Source of the DNA: an uncultured Prevotellaceae bacterium | GTDB taxonomy: Bacteria > Bacteroidota > Bacteroidia > Bacteroidales > Bacteroidaceae | Length of the DNA: 64,000 nt | Assembly: GCA_947307015.1 (NCBI GenBank) | Contig: CAMZHV010000003.1 | Location: 1-64,000 of the forward strand | Reading direction: 5' to 3' | Shown: piece by piece, positions 32,193 to 38,973 of the stretch | Layout of the letters: every line of letters starts with the position of its first letter | Numbering within the stretch: the first letter of the stretch is position 1 | Translations under genes and position numbers: made by a program | The notes under the pieces: generated by a model | Told to the model about the DNA's origin: nothing | Databases searched by the model: none | The model's input: only the letters and a program-made list of their open reading frames with translations

Positions 32193-34522
32193 TTTACAAA
32201 CACCTTTTTATTATTGATAATATAGAGTCCCTTTCCCATTTGCTGACGGCTAACCTTCCTTCCGCTGAGGTCGTAAATCTCTGGTTCCGTGCGGTTTTTT
32301 CCATCGAAGGGTAGTTCCTCAACGGCCGTCTCATCCTCGCCCAGCACCATCATCTTCACCGTCGCTGGATTGGGCGTGGCTGAATATGGATTGTCCTCAC
32401 GGTCTTCAATCGTGAAGAAGCAGCGGAAGGGAGCGAGCGAATTGCCCGGCTTCTGTTTGGAATACTGGCCACCGCTCAAAGCGTACAGATTGGCGTCTTC
32501 TGAGGTCACGTCCCTTCGTATGTAGTTGCCGAAGAACGTAATCTTCTTCTCTGCCGAAAGCACATAGAAGCTGTTAACATTAGCTGCTTTCAGTGTCACA
32601 TCTGTCTGCGTAATCACCTGTGGATTGACATTATCTGCCACCTTTGCCTGCACGCAGTACGGCGTGTTGGCCTTCACCACATCACCTTCCTTCATCCTGA
32701 CGACAGTGATGTAGAAGCTACCGTCCTCCTCAGTGTAAGTACCGGCAAACTTAGCAAAAGCAAAATGTTCTAATATCTCGCTTGTCAACGTCAAGTCAAA
32801 CGGTACATACCAAGCCTGCCAGTTGGTATTCTTGAAGGTGCGTGAATAATGTAATTGTTTGACTGGTTTATCATTACTATTGCTATAGTCTTCACCATCA
32901 ATAAGAGTCATATCAGTCACGTCAGGAGTAGTTTCCACGATATTCCCAAAGTCCCCCCAACCAACAGCTCCTTCGTATGCGGCCAGTGTGCCCGTAGGAA
33001 CATACAATGTGGCATTCGCTCCGTTAGAAAATGTGCCTGAGATAATTGAAATGGGTTCATTCCATTCAACAGTCACGGAAGTCAGGCCGGTACAACCACT
33101 GAAAGCATAATCTCCGATGCTTGTCACGCTGTTAGGGATGGTGATAGAAGTCAGGCTCGTGCAATTACAAAACGCCCATTCTCCGATGCTTGCAACACCG
33201 TTATGGATGGTGATGGAAGTCAGACCTGAACACCAACCAAACGCGAAGTCTCCGATGCTTGTAACGCTGTTAGGAATGGTGATGGAAGTCAGGCCAGAGC
33301 ACTCTGAAAACGCTTCTTCTCCGATGCTTGTCACGCTGTTTGGGATGATAGTGTTCTTACATCCAAATATTAGTTCGTTGGTTTCTGTTTTGATGATGGC
33401 ATTACAATCGCTACGGGAGTCATACACGCTGTTATCGCTTTCAACTATAATGGAAGTCAGGTCGTTGCAATAATGAAACGCGTAGTATCCGATGCTTGTC
33501 ACGCTTTTAGGGATGGTGATAGAAGTCAGGCTCGTGCAATTACAAAACGCCCGTTCTCCGATGCTTGTCACGCTGTTCGGAATGGTGATGGAAGTTAGGC
33601 TGGAGCAACCCCAAAACGCGCTGCTTCCGATGCTTGTCACGCTGTTGGAGATGGTGATAGAAGCCAGGTTGGAGCAAGAAAAGAACGTACTTTGTCCGAT
33701 GCTTGTCACGCTGTTTGGAATGGTGATGGAAGTTAGGCCAGAGCAATCATAAAACGCATAGTCTCCGATGCTTGTCACGCTGTTTGGGATGGTGACAGAA
33801 GTCAAGTCGGAGCAACCATTAAACGCGTAGTTTCCGATGCTTGTTACGCCGTTAGGGATGATAGTGTTCTTACATCCAAATATAAGTTCGTTGGTTTCTG
33901 TTTTGATGATGGCATTACAATCGCTACGGGAGTCATACACGCTGTTATCGCTTTCAACTATAATAGAAGTCAGGCTCGTGCAATTACAAAACGCCCATTC
34001 TCCGACGCTTGTCACGCTGTTAGGGATGGTGATGGAAGTCAGGCGGGAGCAACCATAAAACGCGCTGCTTCCGATGCTTGTTACGCTGTTAGGGATGGTG
34101 ATGGAAGTCAGGCCGGAGCAACCATCAAACGCGCCCCATTCGATGCTCGTCACGCTATTAGGAATGGTGAGAGAAGTCAGGCCAGAGCAACCCGAAAACG
34201 CGCTGCTTCCGATGCTTGTCAAGCTGTTAGGGATGGTGATGGAAGTCAGACTAGAGCAACCAGCAAACGCATAGTTTCCAATGCTTGTCACACCGTCTGC
34301 TATGCGAACAGAGGAAATTTGAGTACGATAAGTATCCCAAGGACTAGTGGAACCGGCAAAACTATAATTATAATCATTCATATTTCCTGTACCTGAAATA
34401 GTCAGTGTATTTGTGGCCGTTTCGAATATCCAGGTGAGATTCTTACCACATGTGCCGCTTGCATCTGCTTTCGCCACCATTGGCAGCAATGCCATAATGA
34501 ATAGTAATATTTGCTTTTTCAT
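32189..34522 (-). CDS. BspA-like leucine-rich repeat surface protein with T9SS-like tail
   Basis: A 777-residue exported protein. Signal peptide MKKQILLFIMALLPMVAKA. Then about fifteen 23-residue LRR_5 (BspA/TpLRR) units of the type ITIPNSVTSIGxxAFxxCSxLTS, with two copies of a non-repeat insert (IIVESDNSVYDSRSDCNAII). After this comes a beta-rich region (~540-720), then a sorting-type tail with YDLSGRKVSRQQ and GLYIINNKKVFVK. BspA-like proteins of oral and gut Bacteroidota bind fibronectin, fibrinogen or other bacteria. The tail suggests T9SS export, as in the GH3 protein at 15424. The Met at 34522 is preferred, since the longer frame adds 33 residues without a signal character. Confidence 0.88.
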   Translation of the reverse strand: MKKQILLFIMALLPMVAKADASGTCGKNLTWIFETATNTLTISGTGNMNDYNYSFAGSTSPWDTYRTQISSVRIADGVTSIGNYAFAGCSSLTSITIPNSLTSIGSSAFSGCSGLTSLTIPNSVTSIEWGAFDGCSGLTSITIPNSVTSIGSSAFYGCSRLTSITIPNSVTSVGEWAFCNCTSLTSIIVESDNSVYDSRSDCNAIIKTETNELIFGCKNTIIPNGVTSIGNYAFNGCSDLTSVTIPNSVTSIGDYAFYDCSGLTSITIPNSVTSIGQSTFFSCSNLASITISNSVTSIGSSAFWGCSSLTSITIPNSVTSIGERAFCNCTSLTSITIPKSVTSIGYYAFHYCNDLTSIIVESDNSVYDSRSDCNAIIKTETNELIFGCKNTIIPNSVTSIGEEAFSECSGLTSITIPNSVTSIGDFAFGWCSGLTSITIHNGVASIGEWAFCNCTSLTSITIPNSVTSIGDYAFSGCTGLTSVTVEWNEPISIISGTFSNGANATLYVPTGTLAAYEGAVGWGDFGNIVETTPDVTDMTLIDGEDYSNSNDKPVKQLHYSRTFKNTNWQAWYVPFDLTLTSEILEHFAFAKFAGTYTEEDGSFYITVVRMKEGDVVKANTPYCVQAKVADNVNPQVITQTDVTLKAANVNSFYVLSAEKKITFFGNYIRRDVTSEDANLYALSGGQYSKQKPGNSLAPFRCFFTIEDREDNPYSATPNPATVKMMVLGEDETAVEELPFDGKNRTEPEIYDLSGRKVSRQQMGKGLYIINNKKVFVK
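33080..34290. repeat. 69-bp coding repeats of the LRR gene with a 513-bp-offset duplication
   Basis: Tandem 69-base units encode the LRRs. A ~115-base block beginning GTGTTCTTAC at 33351 recurs almost identically at 33864, an offset of 513 bases (171 codons), showing a recent internal duplication. Confidence 0.85.
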
Positions 34523-34790
34523 TGTTCTTATTGGTTTAGTTTGAATTATCGTTTGAATACAGACAAAAAGAAAACGTGGACAATTTACATCGTCTACGTT
34601 ATCTGAGGTATCGCCAAACACCTGTTTATCTTAAACGAGTAAATGCCCACGCCGAGCGGCGTGAACTATCTACTTCAGTTCTTGATAAACTCTCTTATTT
34701 TTGGCGAAATTTCAGATAACAAGAATCAAAAGTGGACGTCCAGTCTTATGTCCTTTGATTAATGATTTATGTCATAGGCCAAATTTGATG

Positions 34791-34902
34791 TTAATGGTTT
34801 ACCAATTCTTCAATCTTTTCTATGAGTTGTCGAGCTGGTTCAATTCGTTCTTGCAGTTTATATTATATAGTAAGTTGTATGTTCGTCATTTGTCAGGCTC
34901 AT
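34791..34902 (-). pseudogene. Remnant of a HEPN partner gene, internally deleted
   Basis: The ATG overlaps the stop of the nucleotidyltransferase gene (ATGA), as in intact MNT-HEPN pairs. The first codons read MSLTNDEHTTYYI and then stop. In another frame the sequence resumes as LQERIEPARQLIEKIEELVNH and a stop, like the end of a helical HEPN protein. About 80-100 middle codons are missing. From memory, HEPN partners in this family often begin with MSLT-type N-termini. Nothing else is coded between 34523 and 34790. Confidence 0.5.
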
Positions 34903-35219
34903 TGCAATACAATCTTGTCACGTTCAACATTCTTTCTGAATGGTAGGAAAGTCCACTCGTTCCATTGTTTCTGGGTATAAATATGCGGAGTGATTTCCTC
35001 CCCGACATCCCAGCCCAGTTCTCGAAACGGATAGGTGACATCGTAGTCGCTGGCTTCAAGTTTGGGCTTATTGAGCAGTATCAGCAGATCCCAATCCGAA
35101 CCTTCGTGCGCATCGCCACGGGCTCGGGAGCCATAGAGCCAGATTTGTCCGTCAGAGGGAACAACCTTCCGACCAGTCTGTCGAATCTTCTCTATGATTC
35201 TTTCTTCTTCTGCTGTCAT
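34899..35219 (-). CDS. MNT-type nucleotidyltransferase (MNT-HEPN module)
   Basis: A 106-residue protein with the minimal nucleotidyltransferase signature: LYGSRARGDAHEGSDWDLLI (GS motif followed by D-x-D; Gly-Ser near 30). Such proteins act as the antitoxin side of MNT-HEPN toxin-antitoxin pairs, often by AMPylating the HEPN RNase, or in related roles. The downstream partner is only a remnant here (34791-34902), so the gene is an orphan. C-terminal WNEWTFLPFRKNVERDKIVLQ may have contacted the HEPN protein. A minus-strand promoter box lies at 35300-35293. Confidence 0.82.
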   Translation of the reverse strand: MTAEEERIIEKIRQTGRKVVPSDGQIWLYGSRARGDAHEGSDWDLLILLNKPKLEASDYDVTYPFRELGWDVGEEITPHIYTQKQWNEWTFLPFRKNVERDKIVLQ

Positions 35220-35292
35220 AACACATTGTATATATTAGTAGTCGAGGCTTCATTTCAGCTCACGTAGAGCTGTTTTCTCGCCCTTTCGGGGG

Positions 35293-35300
35293 CAAAGATA
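35293..35300 (-). promoter_or_regulatory. Predicted -7 box of the nucleotidyltransferase gene
   Basis: TAtcTTTG on the minus strand, 74 bases upstream of the ATG at 35219, next to a CCCTTTCGGGGG hairpin. Confidence 0.5.
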
Positions 35301-35382
35301 TGCTTTTTTTGCGGATGACGCAAAAAAAGAATGAAAAATGAAAAGTGAAGGATGAAAAATGATTGGAAAAAGGATGGTCTTT

Positions 35383-35490
35383 GACGTTTGCCCCTGTCCG
35401 TCACGTTATGCCACGTCTGCATTTTTCCATCTGTAGCCATGAGTTTGAACTGGTGATAATTTGTAACCGTTTTATTTCCTTCTTCTTGCC
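35383..35490 (-). pseudogene. Fragment resembling a Bro-N/DinD-type phage antirepressor
   Basis: The minus strand reads RQEEGNKTVTNYHQFKLMAT and then DGKMQTWHNVTDRGK. The block 'EGNxTVTNxHQFKxxATDGKM' resembles the linker just before the 'TDVxxxxxxxRxIQSIPSPKAEP' segment of Bro-N/DinD-like antirepressors. Nothing recognisable lies on either side: the right side joins the shared 119-bp repeat exactly at the fragment edge. It is probably a scar of a phage-like gene. Confidence 0.4.
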
Positions 35491-35608
35491 TGAACCTTCC
35501 TGAAACCTGCTGAAACTTTGCTGACAAAGGTTCAGACTGAAAGCTATTGATTGTGAGCACGATATAAGCCAATCTGAAAGCTGAAGCCTTTTTTGTAAAT
35601 GGCTGGAA
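35490..35608. repeat. 119-bp sequence shared with one arm of the 31.4-31.8 kb palindrome
   Basis: Aligns base for base, with about 15 mismatches by eye, to 31648-31766. It contains CTGAAACCTGCTGAAAC repeats and ends CTGGA, 64 bases before the VapE promoter. Confidence 0.8.
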
Positions 35609-35648
35609 TTTTATGAGCGAAAAAATATTGTGTAATTGGTATCTGAAA

Positions 35649-35680
35649 TTTGGAGGTTTCGGAATTATTTTGTACCTTTG
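35649..35680 (+). promoter_or_regulatory. Predicted promoter of the VapE gene (-33 TTTG, -7 TAccTTTG)
   Basis: TTTG at 35649-35652 and TAccTTTG at 35673-35680 with a 20-base spacer, the full Bacteroidota consensus. The VapE ATG lies 54 bases downstream. Confidence 0.7.
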
Positions 35681-35734
35681 TACCCGGATTGGCAATAGTG
35701 CCATCCATAACCTTAATAACACAAATCTATTACT

Positions 35735-37051
35735 ATGGCACAGTACCTTATTAATGCCATGAAAACTGAAAAGAGCATGGAACAGACCATGCAGAACATG
35801 AGTGAGTCCGTGGAAAACAAAACGACGATCAAAGCGTTGACCGACGATTCCACGACCGTAACCAAGACGCAGGACGAACAGTCTGTCAGCGATGCTGACG
35901 ATTTGCGCATTCTGAGGGAGTACCTCTTTGAGAAGTACGAGCTGCGCAATAATGTCGTGGCAGGCCGCTTGGAGTTCCGCGAGCGCGATGATGCGACGAA
36001 GTCTTTCCGTCAACTGACCTTCGAGGCCGAGAATACCATCATCATCAAGGCGATGATTGCTCTTGATGGCGTAGAAGGGGTGAAGACGAACACGGCGTTG
36101 CTGCTTCATTCCGAGGAAGTACCTGAGTATGACCCCGTTCGCGAGTACCTCACTACCCTACCCCATTGGGACGGGCAGAACCGTGTGGCAGAGCTGTTCG
36201 GACGCCTGCCTGGCATTTCCAGCGAGAACATCTACCGTTGCACCATTTGGATGCGATCGGCAGTGGCTCACTGGCTCCGAATGGACCAGCTGCACGGCAA
36301 CGAAGTGGTGCCTACGCTCATCGGAGACCAGGGGTGCGGCAAGACCGTTTTCTGCCGTCGATTGCTGCCTCCTGAGTTGCAGCAGTACTTCCTCGACCGT
36401 ATGAATTTTTCGAACAAATTCGACAAAGACATGGCACTCACGAACAACATGATTGTGGTGCTCGACGAGTTCGACCAGTACACGTCGAAGCAGCAGGCGG
36501 CATTGAAGATGGCACTATCGAAATGCATCGTCAATGCGCGTCCCATCTTCAAGGGTTCGCAGGTGATGCGACATCGTTATGCCTCTTTCCTGGCGACGAC
36601 CAACAATCCCTGTCCCTTGGATGACCCCACGGGTTCGCGTCGTTACATCTGCATCCGCATCCCTCGCGGAATGCTTATCGACAACGAGCTCCCCATCGAC
36701 TATGCTCAGCTTTATGCCCAGCTCGTTGAGGAGGTCTGTCATCAGGGAAAGCGTTTCTGGTTCACGCCCGACGAGGTGCGTCAGCTTCAGATCGACAACG
36801 TTCCCTTCCAACGCGTCCTTGACATCGACGAGATGCTGGATGCCTGCTTCAGTAAACCTAGAGTAGGAGAGTATGGACGCGAGTTTACGCTGAAGCAGAT
36901 CGTCGATGTTCTCCAGATGCGTTATCCTTACCTCGAAGGTTCCCTTTCGTTGAAGATGCGCATCGGCTCGTCGCTCAAGAGTCGTCACTTCGAGCAGCGC
37001 CATCACGAGAATGGCAACTCGTATGTCATGATCGAGAAGAAAGCGGCTTAG
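35735..37051 (+). CDS. VapE/VirE-family superfamily 3-like ATPase (helicase)
   Basis: A 438-residue protein. Residues 1-55 are polar and low in structure. The linker YDPVREYLTTLPHWDGQNRV (132-151) is the classic opening of virulence-associated E proteins. The ATPase core has Walker A GDQGCGKT (197-204), Walker B VVLDEFD (241-247), a sensor in FLATTNN (285-291) and an arginine pair in GSRRYI. The C-terminal ~80 residues (FTLKQIVDVLQMRYPYLEGS ... HFEQR) may be a DUF3874-like winged domain. VapE proteins are found in phages, satellites and islands and resemble replicative helicases. The N-terminal VirE/primase part often seen in Bacteroidota homologues is missing. It is isolated from the DUF4248 module at 0-1 kb. 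Two terminators follow. Confidence 0.88.
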   Translation: MAQYLINAMKTEKSMEQTMQNMSESVENKTTIKALTDDSTTVTKTQDEQSVSDADDLRILREYLFEKYELRNNVVAGRLEFRERDDATKSFRQLTFEAENTIIIKAMIALDGVEGVKTNTALLLHSEEVPEYDPVREYLTTLPHWDGQNRVAELFGRLPGISSENIYRCTIWMRSAVAHWLRMDQLHGNEVVPTLIGDQGCGKTVFCRRLLPPELQQYFLDRMNFSNKFDKDMALTNNMIVVLDEFDQYTSKQQAALKMALSKCIVNARPIFKGSQVMRHRYASFLATTNNPCPLDDPTGSRRYICIRIPRGMLIDNELPIDYAQLYAQLVEEVCHQGKRFWFTPDEVRQLQIDNVPFQRVLDIDEMLDACFSKPRVGEYGREFTLKQIVDVLQMRYPYLEGSLSLKMRIGSSLKSRHFEQRHHENGNSYVMIEKKAA

Positions 37052-37069
37052 ACTTACTCGCACATGTCA

Positions 37070-37107
37070 ATTCCCCGCCATCCGACGCTGGATGACGGGG
37101 AATTTTT
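37070..37107 (+). terminator. Rho-independent terminator of the VapE gene
   Basis: Fourteen-base arms (37070-37083, 37090-37103) with one mismatch and a 6-base loop, followed by TTTTT. Confidence 0.85.
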
Positions 37108-37151
37108 CGTTTTCAACTTAGATGCCCCTAAATACCCAACAGAAAAAGTGA

Positions 37152-37191
37152 AGCCCAAGGTGCTCATAGCAAGCATCTTGGGCTCCTTTTT
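37152..37191 (+). terminator. Second terminator hairpin after VapE
   Basis: Arms 37152-37164 and 37172-37184 (AGCCCAAGGTGCT against AGCATCTTGGGCT, one mismatch), followed by CCTTTTT. Two terminators in tandem insulate deoC, which is convergent. Confidence 0.75.
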
Positions 37192-37293
37192 ACGTCTCTG
37201 AGAATCGCGCAGAATCATTTTCTCGGCCACGAGTACGTGAATTCTCGAGTCTCAAAGGGCAATCAATGTCCTTTTTCTACAACTTTATATAAT

Positions 37294-37331
37294 TTCCCCT
37301 CGCCCCCGGGAGAGGGGTTAGGGGTGAGGCT
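37294..37331. repeat. GC-rich palindromic repeat directly after deoC
   Basis: TTCCCCTCGCCC...CGGGAGAGGGGTTAGGGG; it abuts the deoC stop codon. A near copy in the same orientation lies at 38350-38386 on the other side of deoC. Confidence 0.75.
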
Positions 37332-38273
37332 TTAAAAGAATTTCGTTTCTTCGCCGAGGACTTCCGAGAGGAGGAGGTTGGCGAGGCGCGAGGTGCCGAG
37401 ACGAATCCATTGGTTCGTCAGCCATTGTTCGCCGAGCACTTCCTTGACGATAGTGTAATAGACGAGGGCGTCGTGAACGGTGTTGAGACCACCGGCAGGC
37501 TTGAAGCCAATCTGTATGCCCGTCTTCTCGTAGTACTCCTTGATGGCCTGGCACATCACGTAAGCAGCTTCGGGTGTCGCAGCGGGTTTCTCCTTGCCCG
37601 TTGAAGTCTTGATGTAATCGGCACCGGCGTACATCGCGAGGATGGAGGCACGCTTGATGTCGGCACAAGAGGGTAGGAGGCCACTCTCGAGGATGACCTT
37701 CATCTTCTTGTCGCCGCAGACGCACTTCAGTTCGCTGATCTCGTCGCAGACGGTCTCGTAGTCGCCGCTCAGGTATTTACCTACGCTCATGACGATATCT
37801 ATCTCTGTAGCACCATCCTTAAGCGCCAATGCTGTCTCAGCTACTTTAACCTCTAAAACGGCTTGTGAGCTTGGAAAACTGCCGCTGACGCAGGCCACTT
37901 CGACGCCGTCTACTTCGAGGCTCTGAGAGACAATCTCGGCGAAACAGGGGTAAACACAGATGGTGGCCACGTGGGGTAGGGTAGGGTAGGCGTGGTAGAA
38001 CTTATTGACTTTCTCTGTCATAGCCAGCACGCTCTCCTCGGAGTCGGTGGTCTTCAGCGTGGTGAGCTCCACACTTCCCATCAAGAATTTCTTTACTTCA
38101 AGCGTATCATTCTCAGGCACTTTCTCCTCGATGATGCGCTTCACAGCTGCTGCCACTTCGGCATCGCTGATGTTACAGTTGTACTGTGCTAAAGCTTGTT
38201 CGTACTTACTGGGAGACTCACCCCCCGCCCTCCCTGTTAGGGAGGGAGCAGTTACATTTGCTGTTGGATTCAT
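37332..38273 (-). CDS. deoC: Deoxyribose-phosphate aldolase
   Basis: A 313-residue class I aldolase converting 2-deoxyribose 5-phosphate to glyceraldehyde 3-phosphate and acetaldehyde in deoxynucleoside salvage. Seen: CVYPCFAEIV, EIDIVMSVG, KVILESGLL, the Schiff-base lysine in YIKTSTGK and the second lysine in IGFKPAGGL. The ~80-residue N-terminal extension is usual for Bacteroidota homologues, but residues ~7-20 (VTAPSLTGRAGGES) come from a palindromic repeat directly after the start codon. No other deo genes are nearby. The ATG at 38273 is the only one upstream of the repeat. Confidence 0.92.
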   Translation of the reverse strand: MNPTANVTAPSLTGRAGGESPSKYEQALAQYNCNISDAEVAAAVKRIIEEKVPENDTLEVKKFLMGSVELTTLKTTDSEESVLAMTEKVNKFYHAYPTLPHVATICVYPCFAEIVSQSLEVDGVEVACVSGSFPSSQAVLEVKVAETALALKDGATEIDIVMSVGKYLSGDYETVCDEISELKCVCGDKKMKVILESGLLPSCADIKRASILAMYAGADYIKTSTGKEKPAATPEAAYVMCQAIKEYYEKTGIQIGFKPAGGLNTVHDALVYYTIVKEVLGEQWLTNQWIRLGTSRLANLLLSEVLGEETKFF

Positions 38274-38400
38274 AGTTAGATGTTTTTAAATAAAGTTATG
38301 GATAATGAAATGATAATAATTCTTGAAAGTGACCGCTCCCTCCCTAAAGTTCCCCTCGCCCACGGGAGAGGGGTTAGGGGAGAGGCCGGGAGAGTCCCCC
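38214..38400. repeat. Palindromic repeats at the deoC start and in the deoC-dtd gap
   Basis: 38214-38253 (inside deoC, core CCCTCCCTGTTAGGGAGGG) is partly inverted to 38335-38346. 38350-38386 is a direct near-copy of the unit at 37294. The block reaches the dtd stop codon. Confidence 0.8.
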
Positions 38401-38877
38401 CTATTCTTTATTCTTTGTATCCATCATGATAGTTACAGGTCCGTCATTTGTCAGGCTAACCTTCATGTCCGCACCAAATGCTCCGTGTCCAACTGGACGC
38501 CCGATGGCTTCGCTAAGTCGCTGAACGAAAGCCTCGTAGAGCGGTATGCTAATGTCATGCGTTGCAGCTCGTAGCCATGATGGACGGTTACCTTTCTTGT
38601 AAGAAGCGAAGAGCGTAAACTGGCTGACGACGATGATGTTGCCATCTGCTCCTTCGTGCTCTCCTTGAATGTCCATGATGCTACGGTTCATGACGCCCTT
38701 CTCGTCGTCGAAGACGCGCAAGGCTGCTACTTTCCTGACCAACCAATCTACGTCTTCAAGCGTATCTGTGGCTTCTATGCCGAGCAGAATTACATATCCA
38801 AGTCCTTGAAACTCAGCAGTTATGCGTCCGGCAATCTTAACGTTCGCCCCTTTGGCTCTTTGTATAACTATTCTCAT
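38401..38877 (-). CDS. dtd: D-aminoacyl-tRNA deacylase
   Basis: A 158-residue enzyme that removes D-amino acids (and glycine from tRNA-Ala) from mischarged tRNAs. The two active-site motifs are present: SQFTLFASYKKGNRPSW (SQFTL near residue 85) and NDGPVTIMMDT at the C-terminus. Start MRIVIQRAKGANVKI at 38877 fits the family; an upstream Met at 38919 would add repeat-encoded residues (MPLHLGGGWEG) and is less likely. It follows uvrC by 57 bases, across a palindromic repeat pair. Confidence 0.94.
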   Translation of the reverse strand: MRIVIQRAKGANVKIAGRITAEFQGLGYVILLGIEATDTLEDVDWLVRKVAALRVFDDEKGVMNRSIMDIQGEHEGADGNIIVVSQFTLFASYKKGNRPSWLRAATHDISIPLYEAFVQRLSEAIGRPVGHGAFGADMKVSLTNDGPVTIMMDTKNKE

Positions 38878-38883
38878 AAATAT

Positions 38884-38973
38884 AGCCCCCTCCCAACCTC
38901 CCCCAAGGTGGAGGGGCATAGTTCGTTATAGGGTTTATACTCCTCCCCTTTGGGGGAGGTTGGGAGGGGGCTC
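38884..38973. repeat. Inverted pair of palindromic repeats between dtd and uvrC
   Basis: The outer halves (GCCCCCTCCCAACCTCCCCC and its inverted copy) match over ~20 bases, spaced by ~45 bases. The right copy encodes the last UvrC residues EPPPNLPQRGGV. Confidence 0.85.

Noticed and set aside
33080..34290. Regular repeats that could suggest a CRISPR array
   Set aside because: The units are 69 bases without spacers and encode 23-residue leucine-rich repeats in a long open frame with a signal peptide.
34701..34946. 81-codon plus-strand frame opposite the HEPN remnant
   Set aside because: No promoter, no family pattern, and its composition is explained by the antisense of the decayed HEPN gene.
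38884..38973. Inverted repeat between uvrC and dtd read as a simple terminator
   Set aside because: No T tract on either strand, it encodes the UvrC C-terminus, and it matches the window-wide palindromic family.
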